A DNA stretch of 64,000 nt from Sinohyriopsis cumingii (GCA_028554795.2 CM068832.1:87393511-87457510); one strand, 5' to 3'. Shown: positions 22,992-32,760, counted from the stretch's first letter. Notes: a model not told the origin generated them from the sequence alone. A program made the numbers and translations.

Positions 22992-24001
22992 ATATTTTTA
23001 TGTAGTAACCAATTGAGGTGTTTCAGCTACAAATTCCAAACACCACCAGTAAGATGTTGAGGTTAATTTCTTATCAGCTGCTTCCAGAATAAATATTTCT
23101 TCGGTTCCGCTATTTAATATAACAGATACAACCCCGGAAAACCTATCCGTTGAATGACGCCATGGATACGTTGTAAATATTTCAAATTTTTCAGCACTAA
23201 ACACAGACAACCTGTACACGCCTGTGACTGTTGCGGTATATTTGATAGTTTTATTTTGCTGCGACCATGTTGCAAATCCCGATGATACTGTGTATAGGCT
23301 GTTTGTGATATGTCCGGGAGTTATTCCAGCTGGAGTTTTAATCAAATTGGTTTTATTAACGATCTCAGGAATCTCCGCTACGATGTCTTGTTGTGTTCGT
23401 TTGATCGTGTCTAGGTTAGTTTTGATATCAACGAGTTTCATGTCAATGGCGTGCTGAGTGACGAAGAATTCTTCTGCGTTTTTTTGATAGTTTCTACGAA
23501 ATCTTGCAAAAGCGCCCACGTGAACGTCATACTCAGCCCGCAGCGTGGATAATTTACCATCTACGGTGTCGATGTATTTTTTTTTGTTGCTGCATCTTCG
23601 TCGGATGTTGAATCTCTTAAAACTACTATTTTATTTCCGTTCATGCTTAGTTCACCGGTCATTGTGTCACCGGTGTTTCTTACACGATTAGCAACGCTTC
23701 TTGCAATTTCATCTCTGATGGTTGTAAACGATATACTTGAATCCCTGATTTTTCCGCTGTCAGTAAACACGGGAATATTATCCGTAACTGCACCGAGTAC
23801 TCGTCGAACTATATCATTCCATCTGATGTTGCTCGTTTTTAGTTTACCATATCGATCCTGAAAAATAACAACCTCATCTGGATCAACTCCAACAAGATTC
23901 ATGATATCAGCGAGTTCATCTTTAGTCGCATACTTCGACAGGTCAACGTCGCCGGGTTTTTTCTTAACGCGTGAAGATCTTCTTCCGTAAATATCAACCA
24001 T
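22992..24001 (-). pseudogene. fibre-like protein of the virus-like element (fossil)
   Basis: The N-terminal part reads MVDIYGRRSSRVKKKPGDVD, then KYATKDELADIMNLVGVDPD. It then shows GDTMTGELSMNGN followed by LRDSTSDEDAATKK, the repeat well known from phage tail fibre and tail-collar proteins ('GDTMTG.L.M.GN...L..P...DAATK.YVD'). The downstream region begins with a helical segment (about 23,520-23,400) and ends in a beta-rich Trp-containing domain with 'VSSGFATWSQQNKTIKYTAT', resembling a receptor-binding head. The homologous stretch is present in the fragment at 5.6 kb. Broken. A vertex fibre role is inferred from the motif and gene order. Confidence 0.65.
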
Positions 24002-24448
24002 TATAATAAGACCAGTTGTTTAAAACGCTTTACGCGCAACGAATCGGTTGCTTGTATAATCATGCACGACTTTATGTGGCGGTCTGGATGATTTTGATAT
24101 AGCGTTAAGTACATTAATTACCTCACGGCCACATATTGGCGGATCTGTCATTGTTTGTGTGGGTAGCGTTGGATACCAAACTTTTGAACCAGAGGTTCTT
24201 GCGTGAAGTGGTGCGACATACTTGATAAATTCAACGGGTGGGGCTAACCAGTATTAATCAAAATAAACGATTCAACGTGGATCAATCGCGTATGAGTACC
24301 GGGTCCTGAATTCGAGTCTAGATTAATAATACCGGTTTCGAGTTTGTTTGGTCGGTCCGGTAATTGATCTCGCAAAAAACACCTCTAAAATGTTTTATTG
24401 TTAATTTTTTAGCAACATCAAGTAAATCAAAATTTGATGCTGGAACGT
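24002..24448 (-). pseudogene. adenain-type cysteine protease of the virus-like element (fossil)
   Basis: Near the start the minus strand reads FDLLDVAKKLTIKHFRGVF, then LPDRPNK..TGIINLDSNSGPGTH, matching the N-terminal half of adenovirus/Polinton-type proteases in which a 'GPGTHW' phrase carries the catalytic His. A later 'PPVEFIKYV'-like stretch is also typical. The same gene is present at 5.2-5.5 kb in the second copy. The family processes capsid proteins during maturation (established for adenain). Broken. Confidence 0.65.
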
Positions 24449-24703
24449 CTAACGTGGAAGCCTCAGACCTCTTCCCCAGCGAGATCCCGGTAATCTTAGA
24501 CCGCGTCCCTTTTTTTGGCTATATCGTCCACCAGTAAATTTTTCGAAAACTTTTTTACCCGCCGCTCCAGCAGCACCTAACGCAGCAGCTTTTGCTAACG
24601 CCGGTGCAGCAGCTGCGGCTATCGCAGGTAACACAGCAGCTTTTGCTGCAAGTAGTGCTGGTATTGCAGCTAATAGTGGGAAAAATCCACCTACTTTAAT
24701 CAT
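24449..24703 (-). CDS. small Ala-rich virion protein with basic tail (minor capsid / core-type)
   Basis: An 84-codon open frame. Residues 1-50 form a hydrophobic, Ala-rich segment beginning MIKVGGFFPLLAAIPALLA. The C-terminus is basic and repetitive (KKGRGLRLPGSRWGRGLRLP). The layout of an N-terminal 'GGF.P.L.ALPAL' helix with an Arg/Lys-rich tail resembles small membrane-lytic or core proteins (pX/pVI-like) of adenovirus-related elements. A TATAAAA box lies about ten bases before the start codon. The role is inferred from composition and position between capsid and protease genes. Confidence 0.5.
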   Translation of the reverse strand: MIKVGGFFPLLAAIPALLAAKAAVLPAIAAAAAPALAKAAALGAAGAAGKKVFEKFTGGRYSQKKGRGLRLPGSRWGRGLRLPR

Positions 24704-24748
24704 ATCTTTTATAGCGCTCGGAGAAAGATGTAATTGAACTCCAGTTTT

Positions 24749-24967
24749 TTATTCTAGGGCTTTATTGAAATGTTCAATCTGATTTTTTGTCAACGATAAT
24801 TTGTTTGGACCACCACCAATCTGATCTCGTTTTAGTGATATTTTAGTTCCACATTTGTTGGCGGTTTTTGATTGAAGCTTTTTGACCTTACCAGGAGTCA
24901 GAGTAACATTAACATGACCATACGACATTTTTATATAAAAATATATTTTTCTAAATAACATGATCAA
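24749..24967 (-). CDS. small conserved protein of the virus-like element
   Basis: A 72-codon frame; the better start is the internal Met at residue 14 (MSYGHVNVTLTPGKVKKLQS), which directly follows a 'tatataaaa' box. The body has the pattern 'VTLTPGKVKKLQ...GTKISLKRDQIGGGPNKLSLTKNQI..', two similar halves of about 25 residues ('L.P.Q..K....G....L...QI'). I associate this with small proteins next to capsid genes in Polinton-like elements. Function unknown; the fold is probably beta-hairpin/helix repeats. Confidence 0.5.
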   Translation of the reverse strand: MIMLFRKIYFYIKMSYGHVNVTLTPGKVKKLQSKTANKCGTKISLKRDQIGGGPNKLSLTKNQIEHFNKALE

Positions 24968-25079
24968 AGATTTTCCACTGGTGCATCAGCAACTCTCATT
25001 CGACCACTACCACCTTCAAGTAACATGGCTTTATCGCTGAGTATGACCGCGATTGCTCTGTAGAAGGCACCACCACCTG

Positions 25080-26394
25080 GCGGGTTAGTAACACGAGCTC
25101 GAAAATGTATATCAACGACAGACTATTTAGACAAATCAAGATGTTCCAATGAAAAATAATAAATCGGATATAATGTTGTAAAATCTAGTTGTGATATTTT
25201 CAAACCAGTATCTGTATTTTGATCACGTCCCATGAATGACATTAAACGATGATATACACGCACTACGTGATTTTGATCAGAATTTAACAATATATCTTCA
25301 GTTAGTTCTTGATGTCCATTTATCCGCAAGGAAACTTCATTAACTCCAAGGTCGTCAAATATCATATGTGAACGTTGTTGATTATTCGTCCGATTATTAT
25401 CTTGTAGCGCAATTAAAATATGTCGTGGTGCAGAAACACCTTGTTGTGATGCTATATGCCATGTAAATAAACCAATAACATTACTTTGAACAGCATCTGT
25501 GGCTACTGTTAACCATGATAGCAATGATTTACCGCCTTGATCCATAAAAGAGAGTAATTATTGTTCCTCAGTAATTGATGGAGTCATTACTGGCATCCAC
25601 AATGAAAGTTTTGATATATTTACTTTACCATCAGCAACACCAGCACCTCGCCAGATTGCATCATTATCATCACCTTTTCTTACGAGCACAACTGTATGTT
25701 TAGCTCCAAAGATGACCTTTCTAACATTTCTGCAAAATCCAAAGATGTGAGATAATAGAATTGCACACGAAAAATTTATATTATCCCCTGACAACTCCGC
25801 TCGACGTGTTGCAAACCCTAATTTGCAATTATCGCTATCACCTCGTACAATATCAAAAGCAGCACCTGGTCTGTCTGCGTATTCAGGATCATCAGCAACT
25901 GGTTGTGGATCAACTGCTGTATTTTGTGGTGTTCGTATTTTAGCATACCTGATATGATCAGCGTGGTCAGTAATATCCTTGGCAAACATCATTGTTGGAC
26001 CGGCTGATCTTGTGTAATCATCATAATATCTCGCTAGACCAATTATTGTTGTAGCAACATCAACATCCTTCTGAACTGATTCAATATTTTTTCCATCAAT
26101 CATGTATGTGGCGCTATCAAACAACGTCATAATCCCGTTGTTGACAAAACCAACACGTGCATTGATACCATATGGTGTATTAGCTACAACATTCGTTACA
26201 AGTCTACCTTCTACTTCAATAAACGCCTCAGCGGGCAAGAAATATATACTTGTATCTTGAACCTGTAATTCTATTCTTCCCCGCTGATTTGGTTGTCTTG
26301 CGTCATAGGAATAAAACTGATAATCACGTATTGATTCATACTTAAGGACAGGTGCTTCCATACCAAATGCTGTGTCTGTTTCGCGCTTGAACAT
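25080..26394 (-). pseudogene. double jelly-roll major capsid protein of the virus-like element (fossil)
   Basis: The 5' portion starts MFKRETDTAFGMEAPVLKYE and contains 'IELQVQDTSIYFLPAEAFIE' and 'NNGIMTLFDSATYMIDGKNI', as in the first jelly-roll of Polinton and PLV capsid proteins. The 3' portion contains 'PRHILIALQDN' and 'FDDLGVNEVSLRINGHQ', the second jelly-roll signature ('PR.I...LQ....N...FD...V..I...LN...'). Total coding length is near that expected for a short double jelly-roll capsid (about 420 residues). The gene is the largest in the block. An AT-rich 'ttataataaaa' stretch abuts the start. Broken. Confidence 0.7.
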
Positions 26395-26432
26395 TTTTAT
26401 TATAATACCATTTTTCCAAATGGTGATCTAAA

Positions 26433-26864
26433 TCATCGTCGACGAAGACCGCTTCCTGCTATTAAATTTGCTGTTATATTTTTTTCTGCTTCTTCAGATA
26501 ATTTCGCTAGTTTTTTATTTGCAGCCTGATTTATTATTTTACTGACATCTGCGGGCATAATTTCAGTACTTGGTAATTTTACTGGTTGTTGTTTTCGTCG
26601 CAATAATCGTGCTAGTCTTTCTTTGATCGCCGAGAACGCCTTACCAGCAACATTGACAATTGCTTCAGGAGCTTTATCACGAACAATATCGATAGCTTTC
26701 ATCGATAATTGTTTTGCAACGGGTGCTACTTTTGGAGCTATCCTTGTAAACAATCCTTGTGTAACATCACCAAGTCCATCTCCGTAAGTAGCTCTATAAA
26801 TTGGTAATCGTGAGTTTACCGCTCTGACCTGTACGGGTTTACGATGATTATTATGTATGATCAT
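26433..26864 (-). CDS. basic core-like protein of the virus-like element
   Basis: A 143-codon open frame, strongly basic. The centre holds amphipathic helices (VTQGLFTRIAPKVAPVAKQL, then AIVNVAGKAFSAIKERLARL) followed by LLRRKQQPVK. The C-terminus ends GSGLRRR. A GSG-L-basic ending also fits a protease-processed or DNA-binding virion protein (inference). It lies directly upstream of the capsid gene, as minor capsid/core genes often do. Not recognised by name. Confidence 0.5.
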   Translation of the reverse strand: MIIHNNHRKPVQVRAVNSRLPIYRATYGDGLGDVTQGLFTRIAPKVAPVAKQLSMKAIDIVRDKAPEAIVNVAGKAFSAIKERLARLLRRKQQPVKLPSTEIMPADVSKIINQAANKKLAKLSEEAEKNITANLIAGSGLRRR

Positions 26865-26879
26865 CTTATTTTATTTGTT

Positions 26880-27420
26880 ATTTATCTAACAACTGGTCAA
26901 CAACAAGTTAAGTTCATCGATAAGCTCTCGGCAAACGCCGATATCCATGATACCACCTTGAAATAATCGTCGACAAATATCGGATGCTTCATTAACTATT
27001 TCTGGTGAATTATTTCCGGCACGTTTTTCTCCTATGAGAACTTCTAACCGTGACACATCATTAATAATATTATCAGGACAAAGAAAATTATTTCCCAGAC
27101 CACTACCAGTAGCACCTGGTACATCATCGTCAGGATCTTCTTTTTTAGAATCTATTTTACTTGATATAAGAGACAATTTCTTTTTCCGCTCAGTCTCTCT
27201 CTCACTCAATTCTTCTTTTTTTTTGTCTCGCTCTTTCATTTTTTTGTTCTATTTCTGCCAGCATCCTTTCCCTTTCTTTTTTAAACTCTTCAATTGACTC
27301 CCGCTTCGATGAAGAAGATTGTTGTTGTTCTATTTGTTGCAGAGGTGGAGGAAGTTGATACTGGGAGAGTTCTTCTTGTTCTAGTTGTTTCAGTCTCTCT
27401 ATCTGTAAAGTATTTTTATT
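26880..27420 (-). CDS. charged coiled-coil protein of the virus-like element
   Basis: An open frame of 117 codons ends at 26,886. Its start is rich in Lys, Glu and Arg (MKERDKKKEELSERETERKK), a clear coiled-coil. The second half (CPDNIINDVSRLEVLIGEKR, then EIVNEASDICRRLF) is a helical domain with several Cys residues. Glu/Gln-rich readings continue upstream to about 27,400 on the same strand, so the gene probably begins further up. No family recognised. Confidence 0.4.
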
Positions 27421-27535
27421 TCTTTATAAAGATCTTTGTATTTTGAATCGTCACTTCTAACCTGTCTTTTGTTTGCATGCATGCGATATATCCATTTAAT
27501 AAGATTATCATCATTTATTCTCTTATGAGGGTGGT

Positions 27536-28105
27536 TTAAAATATCAGATTTGTTAAATATATAAAATAATATTTTTTCGGTAATTTTTCTCTTTCAGTAT
27601 TTCTAATATCTTCAACAACCCCTTCCTTAAATCTTGCAATTAATTTTATATTTTCTTTTATTGGCTTGGATTTAGGTGCATGTTCTTTTTGCACGTCGGC
27701 GACTTCAGCACGAAGTTTTCCAATTTCCTCACCATCAGTTGGAGGTTGAGCCGCAGCTATATCAGCTGGAAGATCTCGTAAAATCTTCTTTGTCTGTTTA
27801 GTTCTTCTTGCTATATTTTCGGTTTGTGCCGCAGTTTGTTCTAATACCGGAAAAATACCCTTTTTCCTCTTCTCATCTTCCTCCGCAATATCTCCCCATA
27901 TAGTTTTTTCAACAGCCGCCGAAACTTTCTTAGTAGCTGCAGTGATAGGTTTGGACAGTTTTTTAGTATCTTCTTCGTACTCAACTTGTGCTTCTTGTTG
28001 CGCTTGTAGATTTTTTCTGAATGAGTCTCTGACAGGAAGAAATGTTTTAATTGCTTCTAATCGTTCTCGTGCTATTCTTGCAGTATGAGATTCCGGATGT
28101 ACCAT
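27536..28105 (-). CDS. helical protein at the 5' side of the virus-like element
   Basis: A 189-codon open frame, intact. It is predominantly helical and charged (ARERLEAIKTFLPVRDSFRK, then QQEAQVEYEEDTKKLSKPI), with a likely coiled-coil around residues 110-165. The final ~12 residues (KYYFIYLTNLIF) look like read-through into AT-rich DNA. The start is preceded by an AT-rich 'gttatatcaaaataatgg' context like that of its neighbours. It is the first gene of the block as transcribed. Function unknown. Confidence 0.5.
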   Translation of the reverse strand: MVHPESHTARIARERLEAIKTFLPVRDSFRKNLQAQQEAQVEYEEDTKKLSKPITAATKKVSAAVEKTIWGDIAEEDEKRKKGIFPVLEQTAAQTENIARRTKQTKKILRDLPADIAAAQPPTDGEEIGKLRAEVADVQKEHAPKSKPIKENIKLIARFKEGVVEDIRNTEREKLPKKYYFIYLTNLIF

Positions 28106-28134
28106 TATTTTGATATAACAATTTTTTAATTAAT

Positions 28135-28390
28135 AGCAGCAGAGAGGGCGCCTACCAATGTTGGTCGTCCGTGGAAATTAAACAAAAAGTAAATAAACAC
28201 GTAGAGTACTTTATTTTTTTCAGCTACCTTTTCGAACTAAGGTTTTATTGATGGGGGTGGTTTCAACAAAAATAAAAACCTCCCAGGAAACGTTTATTTG
28301 TAAAAATCTGGACCTTTCTACGAGATGATTTTAATTTTGTTTATATTTTTTTTGTCGGAATTCTTGGGTCTGTTCGCCCTCTCTGCTGCT
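28135..28390. mobile_element. 256-bp unit with perfect 16-bp terminal inverted repeats
   Basis: agcagcagagagggcg at 28,135-28,150 is the exact reverse complement of 28,375-28,390. The inside has no coding frame and is unrelated on the two sides. It begins 30 bases beyond the start codon of the first gene of the virus-like element, so it is either a MITE inserted at the element edge or part of the element's terminus. No clear target-site duplication was seen. Confidence 0.65.
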
Positions 28391-29370
28391 CAAGTTCATT
28401 TGGAAAATGGGAAATTGTATTACCTTAATCCTTATTTTCAAAGTCGCTAAAGATTAATGAGTGGAAATTCATCATTGATATTTTGAAATAAACTCAATAG
28501 CACCAACTTCCAAGAATATTTTTGATGTGCGTATACTTCAGCCATTGACGGATCACAAATTGATCTACCAGTTGTATTGGTATATCAGTATCTTTTATAC
28601 CAATACTTTAAAAGCAATTATATTTTTTAATGTATGTGGTAGAAGTTAGATAAATTTTAAATGTTATTATATGGTGATTAGAACCCATATTCGCAGGAAA
28701 ACGGCATACATCGCCGAGCCTGCACACACCGGTCTATATTTTATCACGATGCGACCGAGTCGACGAGACGGTGTTAGATGCATTCGTGCGTAGCAGACTT
28801 ACTTGCATGGTGACGCAGTAATTAACACCGACTCAGTCACATTAAATTTGCATAGTATTATAATAAATAATATTGATTTATATTGTGTTCGACACAGAGC
28901 ATCCTCCCTACAAGTAGATTAACAACAATAATAACAACAAATAAAAAGCACTTACGTACATACAAGTGTGTGAAATGTGGTATAAAAAAATATAAATGTA
29001 TCTTAGGACACAAATTGTCTGGTGGTGATATCGCTGCTTCATTATGAAAATTACCAGAACTCCATGGGCTAAATACCCATGATAAAAACATTTTCCTGGA
29101 TATAACTATTGTGGTCCTGGAAGCAGACTTGATATTTGATTTGACGAATGATGTCAACCAAGACTGGAGAGTATCCAATAAATGCAATTGATCAATCATG
29201 TCACGGTCGTGTTGTAGCGTATACAAATAAGGATTTACAACAACGACATATTGCAGATGTGAAGTTGATTCACTTGCTAAATTCTGTAAAAGATAAAACT
29301 CTCACAGAAAAATTTGCTAGCTTCCTAGTAAGATCTGCGATGAAAGGTAAACTGTTAATTAGTCAGCCGA
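28391..29370. other. non-coding stretch with a GC-richer inverted repeat
   Basis: At 28,740-28,850 GC rises sharply. 'gaccgagtcgacgagacggtgtta' (about 28,756) is partly mirrored by 'taacaccgactcagtc' (about 28,829). An open frame at 29,148-29,402 (+) has a protein-like reading (GEYPINAIDQSCHGRVVAYT, then 'LLNSVKDKTLTEKFASFLVR') that I cannot assign; it runs up to the integrase-like piece and may be part of the same element. Confidence 0.35.
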
Positions 29371-29735
29371 TTATTATTATAATGAAATCGATTTATTTAT
29401 AGCCCAAGAGGATATTGGAAAGGTAGATCAGCATTAGTAAACTTGCTGATGCAGCAAATGTCACACGTTATGTTGCTGCAAATTGGTTACCAGTACTGGG
29501 TAATGTGACTGTAAGGTATTTTTATGAACTTGGTGAACTTGAAGGTGGTAAAAAAGAGTGACTGATCCAGTCTGGAGTGTAACCACACATACAATTTTAG
29601 CGCGGTAAGATGCACTGGTAGACCTTCAATCTACAGATTAGATTCAACTGCTCCTCAATGTGGATTTGAATGCAAACAATTACAAGAAATTCCTGAAGAC
29701 ACACAATTACCACTGCGTTTACCTTTGTAATCTAG
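29371..29735 (+). mobile_element. Polinton-type integrase N-terminal fragment (fossil)
   Basis: Around 29,390-29,480 the + strand gives a reading with a GYWKG-type phrase followed by 'SALVNL' and 'DAANVTRYVAANWL', matching the N-terminal region of Polinton/Maverick c-integrases ('..GYWKG..A..KLA..A.V....A..WL'). It is short and broken. It lies 1.3 kb beyond the 5' edge of the structural block on the opposite strand, so it may be another gene of the same element or a separate fragment. Confidence 0.45.
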
Positions 29736-31078
29736 CGCCTCGACGTCGATTACGTTCAAGACAGGTCAGCATCACACTTTTGCATGTGTGATTAAGACTA
29801 ATGTTAATTCCATCTGCTGTAAACCGTGTTGGATTATTATTTGAATACTGCCACAACATTACTGTGTTACAGGTCACACAATGATTATTCTGTTGTTTCA
29901 ATATCATGATAAATTCAACATCAAAATCAAAGTCATGTTTATTTTTTGGCTATCCAGTCACAAGATTGATGGTTGTCCTTATGTCTTGAAACATTCAGTT
30001 CCTGTCTGTTTCATTTATATAATTTTCTTTATCTTTTCCATATGCTGCATAGTCTTTTTGTTTGCCCTTTTATGAGTTTTAGTGCCATTATGTTGTATTA
30101 AAAGATGTATAACTTCATAACAAACCTAGTAAAACATTGTCGTACAATTGCACATAAAATCATGTAACAAATTGTGGTCTGACATTCAAAACCCTAACAG
30201 ACTATTAATTTGAATAATATAATCATATCTATATCTGAATTAAAATTTCTTAAACATTTAACTCAAACTGGAAAATAAATATGCATTTATTGAATGTTAA
30301 AGATTTGGTTACAAATTTGCATTGCGTTTGATTTACATTTCTTTTTGGCTAATTTGATGCATTTGCCTGGAGTGATTGGGCATCTACTTTCCGCCAAAAT
30401 TCATAGCAATGGTCAAACTAATGTTCATCTATAGATGTGGAAACAACTAATAATACAAGTCATCCATATCACCTATATAGTACCAACATGTGTTTGATTG
30501 GTACAGGTTTTACAAACTTGGCAACATCAGCCGACACAACCAAAGGTATGTCCATAAGAAGGATTCAAACAGATTGCCGACAAATCAGTTAGATTTGAAA
30601 CTACCATCAACAAATAATGGTGTTTCGTTTCAGATCAGTGATGAAAACATTATGAAGCAAGTGTAATGAGGCATAGTCACTATCCCCTCTGCGCTTGGAG
30701 CACGCATAATGTGACTCCATGTGCTGACTGGAAACATAGTTTTGTCCTCTTAAAACAGACATAACAAGATTTAAATCTCTTTAAGATTGCAATGCAAAAA
30801 GTAGCCACAACTCTCTTTTTCACAATGGTATTTGTTTTTGTAAATATTTCTTCTAAATGACAATAATTTGTTAGTTGCATCAAGATTCATTTTTAATATT
30901 TATATAAATCCAAAATAAATCCAGATGTTCTAATTTACAACAAAACCACCACTGCTGCTTGCATCTTCTGTTTTCATTTGTTTTAGTTGAGCTTTAGATT
31001 TAATTGAACATATAATTAATTATCAGTATTGGTGACACGGTATATGATTGCAACTACCGAACTCTATCTGATTTTCAG
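29736..31078. other. non-coding DNA
   Basis: No gene recognised. A reading around 30,433-30,590 (+) containing 'HPYHLYSTNMCLIGTGFTN' is vaguely protein-like and precedes the receptor pseudogene on the same strand, so it could be a decayed upstream exon. Confidence 0.35.
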
Positions 31079-32200
31079 ACATTGGCGTAAATATTGGCTC
31101 AGTTCTTCGAGGTATTGTTTGTCTTTAGTTTGTGGTGCTCCTTATATAAATTTCATGAAAAGGATGTCACAGAGGTAAGTATCAACCTCAGACACATTCA
31201 ATAATTCATTTTAGTGTACAACTACATTATTATGTTCTATAATCATGGGATGTATATTACTAATACAAGGTGCTTTGATATTTCATGACTATTCATCAGT
31301 AATAAATGCAGCCAAGGTGCTGACATTTCTAAAATAGATTTCTTAGAGGAACATAAATTCCTTTCTCCCTGTGACATATTCCATATTTTCATGACTATTT
31401 GTCAGTAATCAACACAACCACTGCAGTGATATTCAACCCAATACACCTTATTTTGCACCACACATACATTTCCTTTAGGAACGCTACATAAAGAATAGAA
31501 ATCAGTTTCAATCTATTCCTTTTCATAATTCATATCCTCTTGCACTACTTCTAAGCTTATGAATGTTATCTTTCCTGTTTCTCTTCAGAACTTGAAGGAC
31601 AGATTTAACAAAACAGAATTCAAATATGAATGACTTGAGACTGAATGAAGCACTGGAAATTCTTTAGATAAGCCAGATGATATTATATTACAACCTGAAA
31701 CTACCAATGGAGGATCTGTTTCTGCCATAAGTTATCATGAAGAATATAATGGCGTTATTGTAGAAAAAATATATGTACCAAGTAATTTGATCCATTCTTA
31801 TTTGAAGCTAGAACATGACGATACAAATTATATGCCGATTTAAAAAAAACATGGTCAAAACTATCCATGATAGCACAAATTCCAATGGTGTTAGCTACAA
31901 CAACCTAGGCTATAGAAAATAATCTGGAAGTAAAACTATGACCAGAAATCTTTAAGATAAATCTAACTTCCATCTCAGAGATGTAAGTGAAAGTTAACTT
32001 GAGAACAGTTATGACACAACTGGTGAATGTACCAAACCTTTTAGTAAAAGTGTGTATGTGTGTGTATGATTTGGATTTTTAACATAACTTTAACAAAAAG
32101 TGAAATGGACAGTGACAAAACTAGCCATAAGCACTATGGAAAAGATGACATGACATATATTAACATAAGTAACAGGGACTCTACTTATGATCATGTGTAA
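31079..32200 (+). pseudogene. unprocessed pseudogene: transmembrane and cytoplasmic exons of a receptor-like gene
   Basis: A segment at 31,079-31,174 is bounded by a consensus acceptor (ttttcag) and donor (gtaagt). It translates to IGVNIGSVLRGIVCL plus a hydrophobic run ending in basic residues, as in a single transmembrane helix, but contains three stops. A second segment has acceptor 'tgtttctcttcag' and begins at 31,589. It gives a polar tail rich in Ser, Asn and Tyr, with pieces DIILQPETTNGGSVSAISYH, 'SNGVSYNNLGYRK', 'ENSYDTTGECTKPF' and a terminal 'YINISNRDSTYDHV' before TAA at 32,198-32,200. In-frame stops occur at about 31,631 and 31,646 and further on, and a SINE fragment sits inside. 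The YxN/STYDH-type tail recalls multi-EGF receptors (MEGF-like) of molluscs; this is inference. Confidence 0.55.
32052..32096 (-). repeat. 3' fragment of SINE family 2
   Basis: 'atttggatttttaacataactttaac' matches the 3' end of the SINEs at 36,345 and 43,506, preceded by a short 'gtgtgtatgtgtgtg' tail. It interrupts the receptor-tail pseudogene. Confidence 0.6.
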
Positions 32201-32414
32201 CAGCAAAGAACAAAATGTATTTTAAATTTACTCTCATATATAAATATTCATTGAGTATAACTTAAAAGGTTGTTGACAGCACAAATGCATTCAAGAGAAT
32301 TATATCTTGTTCAAATGCACATTTTTCCTTAACTTGAAACTTTTATGAAACTACTAAACTTTATTTTCAATACTTAACAATAGTTTTCAGCATCCAAAGC
32401 CAAAAAAACAAACA

Positions 32415-32760
32415 AAAGAATGTAGTAGCTGTCTGCCCACTCTGCCAACAAAAAAGAATGTAGTAGCTGTCTGCCCCACTCTGCCAACAAATAAGAATGT
32501 AGTAGCTGTCTGCCCAACAAAAGAATGTAGTAGCTGTCTGCCCACTCTGCCAACAAAAAAGAATGTAGTAGCTGTCTGCCCCACTCTGCCAACAAATAAG
32601 AATGTAGAAGCTATCTGCCCCACTCTGCCAACAAAAAGAATGTAGTAGCTGTCTGCCCCACTCTGCCAACAAAAAAGAATACAGTAGCTGTCTGTCCCAC
32701 TCTGCCAACAAAAAAGAATGTAGTAGCTGTCTGGCCCACTCTGCCAAAAAAAGGAATGTA
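32415..32760. repeat. minisatellite, ~39-bp unit, about nine copies
   Basis: The unit reads 'gaatgtagtagctgtctgcc' plus 'ccactctgccaacaaaaaa'. Copies vary from about 26 to 41 bp through changes in the A-run and one shortened copy near 32,516. On the minus strand this gives repetitive LLAEWGRQLLHSF-type readings in all frames, which I regard as non-genic. Confidence 0.9.

Larger units (their letters stand above)
21100..28110 (-). mobile_element. Polinton/adintovirus-like virus-like element, structural gene block (fossil)
   Basis: A run of about eleven closely packed genes, all on the minus strand, encodes virion-type proteins. In transcription order they are two coiled-coil proteins, a basic protein, a double jelly-roll capsid protein, two small proteins, an adenain-type protease, a fibre, a membrane protein, a candidate penton or minor capsid protein, and a further unrecognised part. 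Spacing is mostly under 150 bases and local GC is higher than in the flanks. The element is broken, with roughly six to ten breaks, yet several frames are still fully open, so insertion is of moderate age. No DNA polymerase or packaging ATPase was recognised between these bounds, so this is a partial copy or an unusual lineage. A second, older fragment of the same family lies at 5.19-6.15 kb. Confidence 0.8.

Noticed and set aside
29881-30075. Hydrophobic frame MIILLFQYHDKFNIKIKVMF
   Set aside because: Phe/Ile-rich reading typical of AT-rich DNA, with no splice or homology support.
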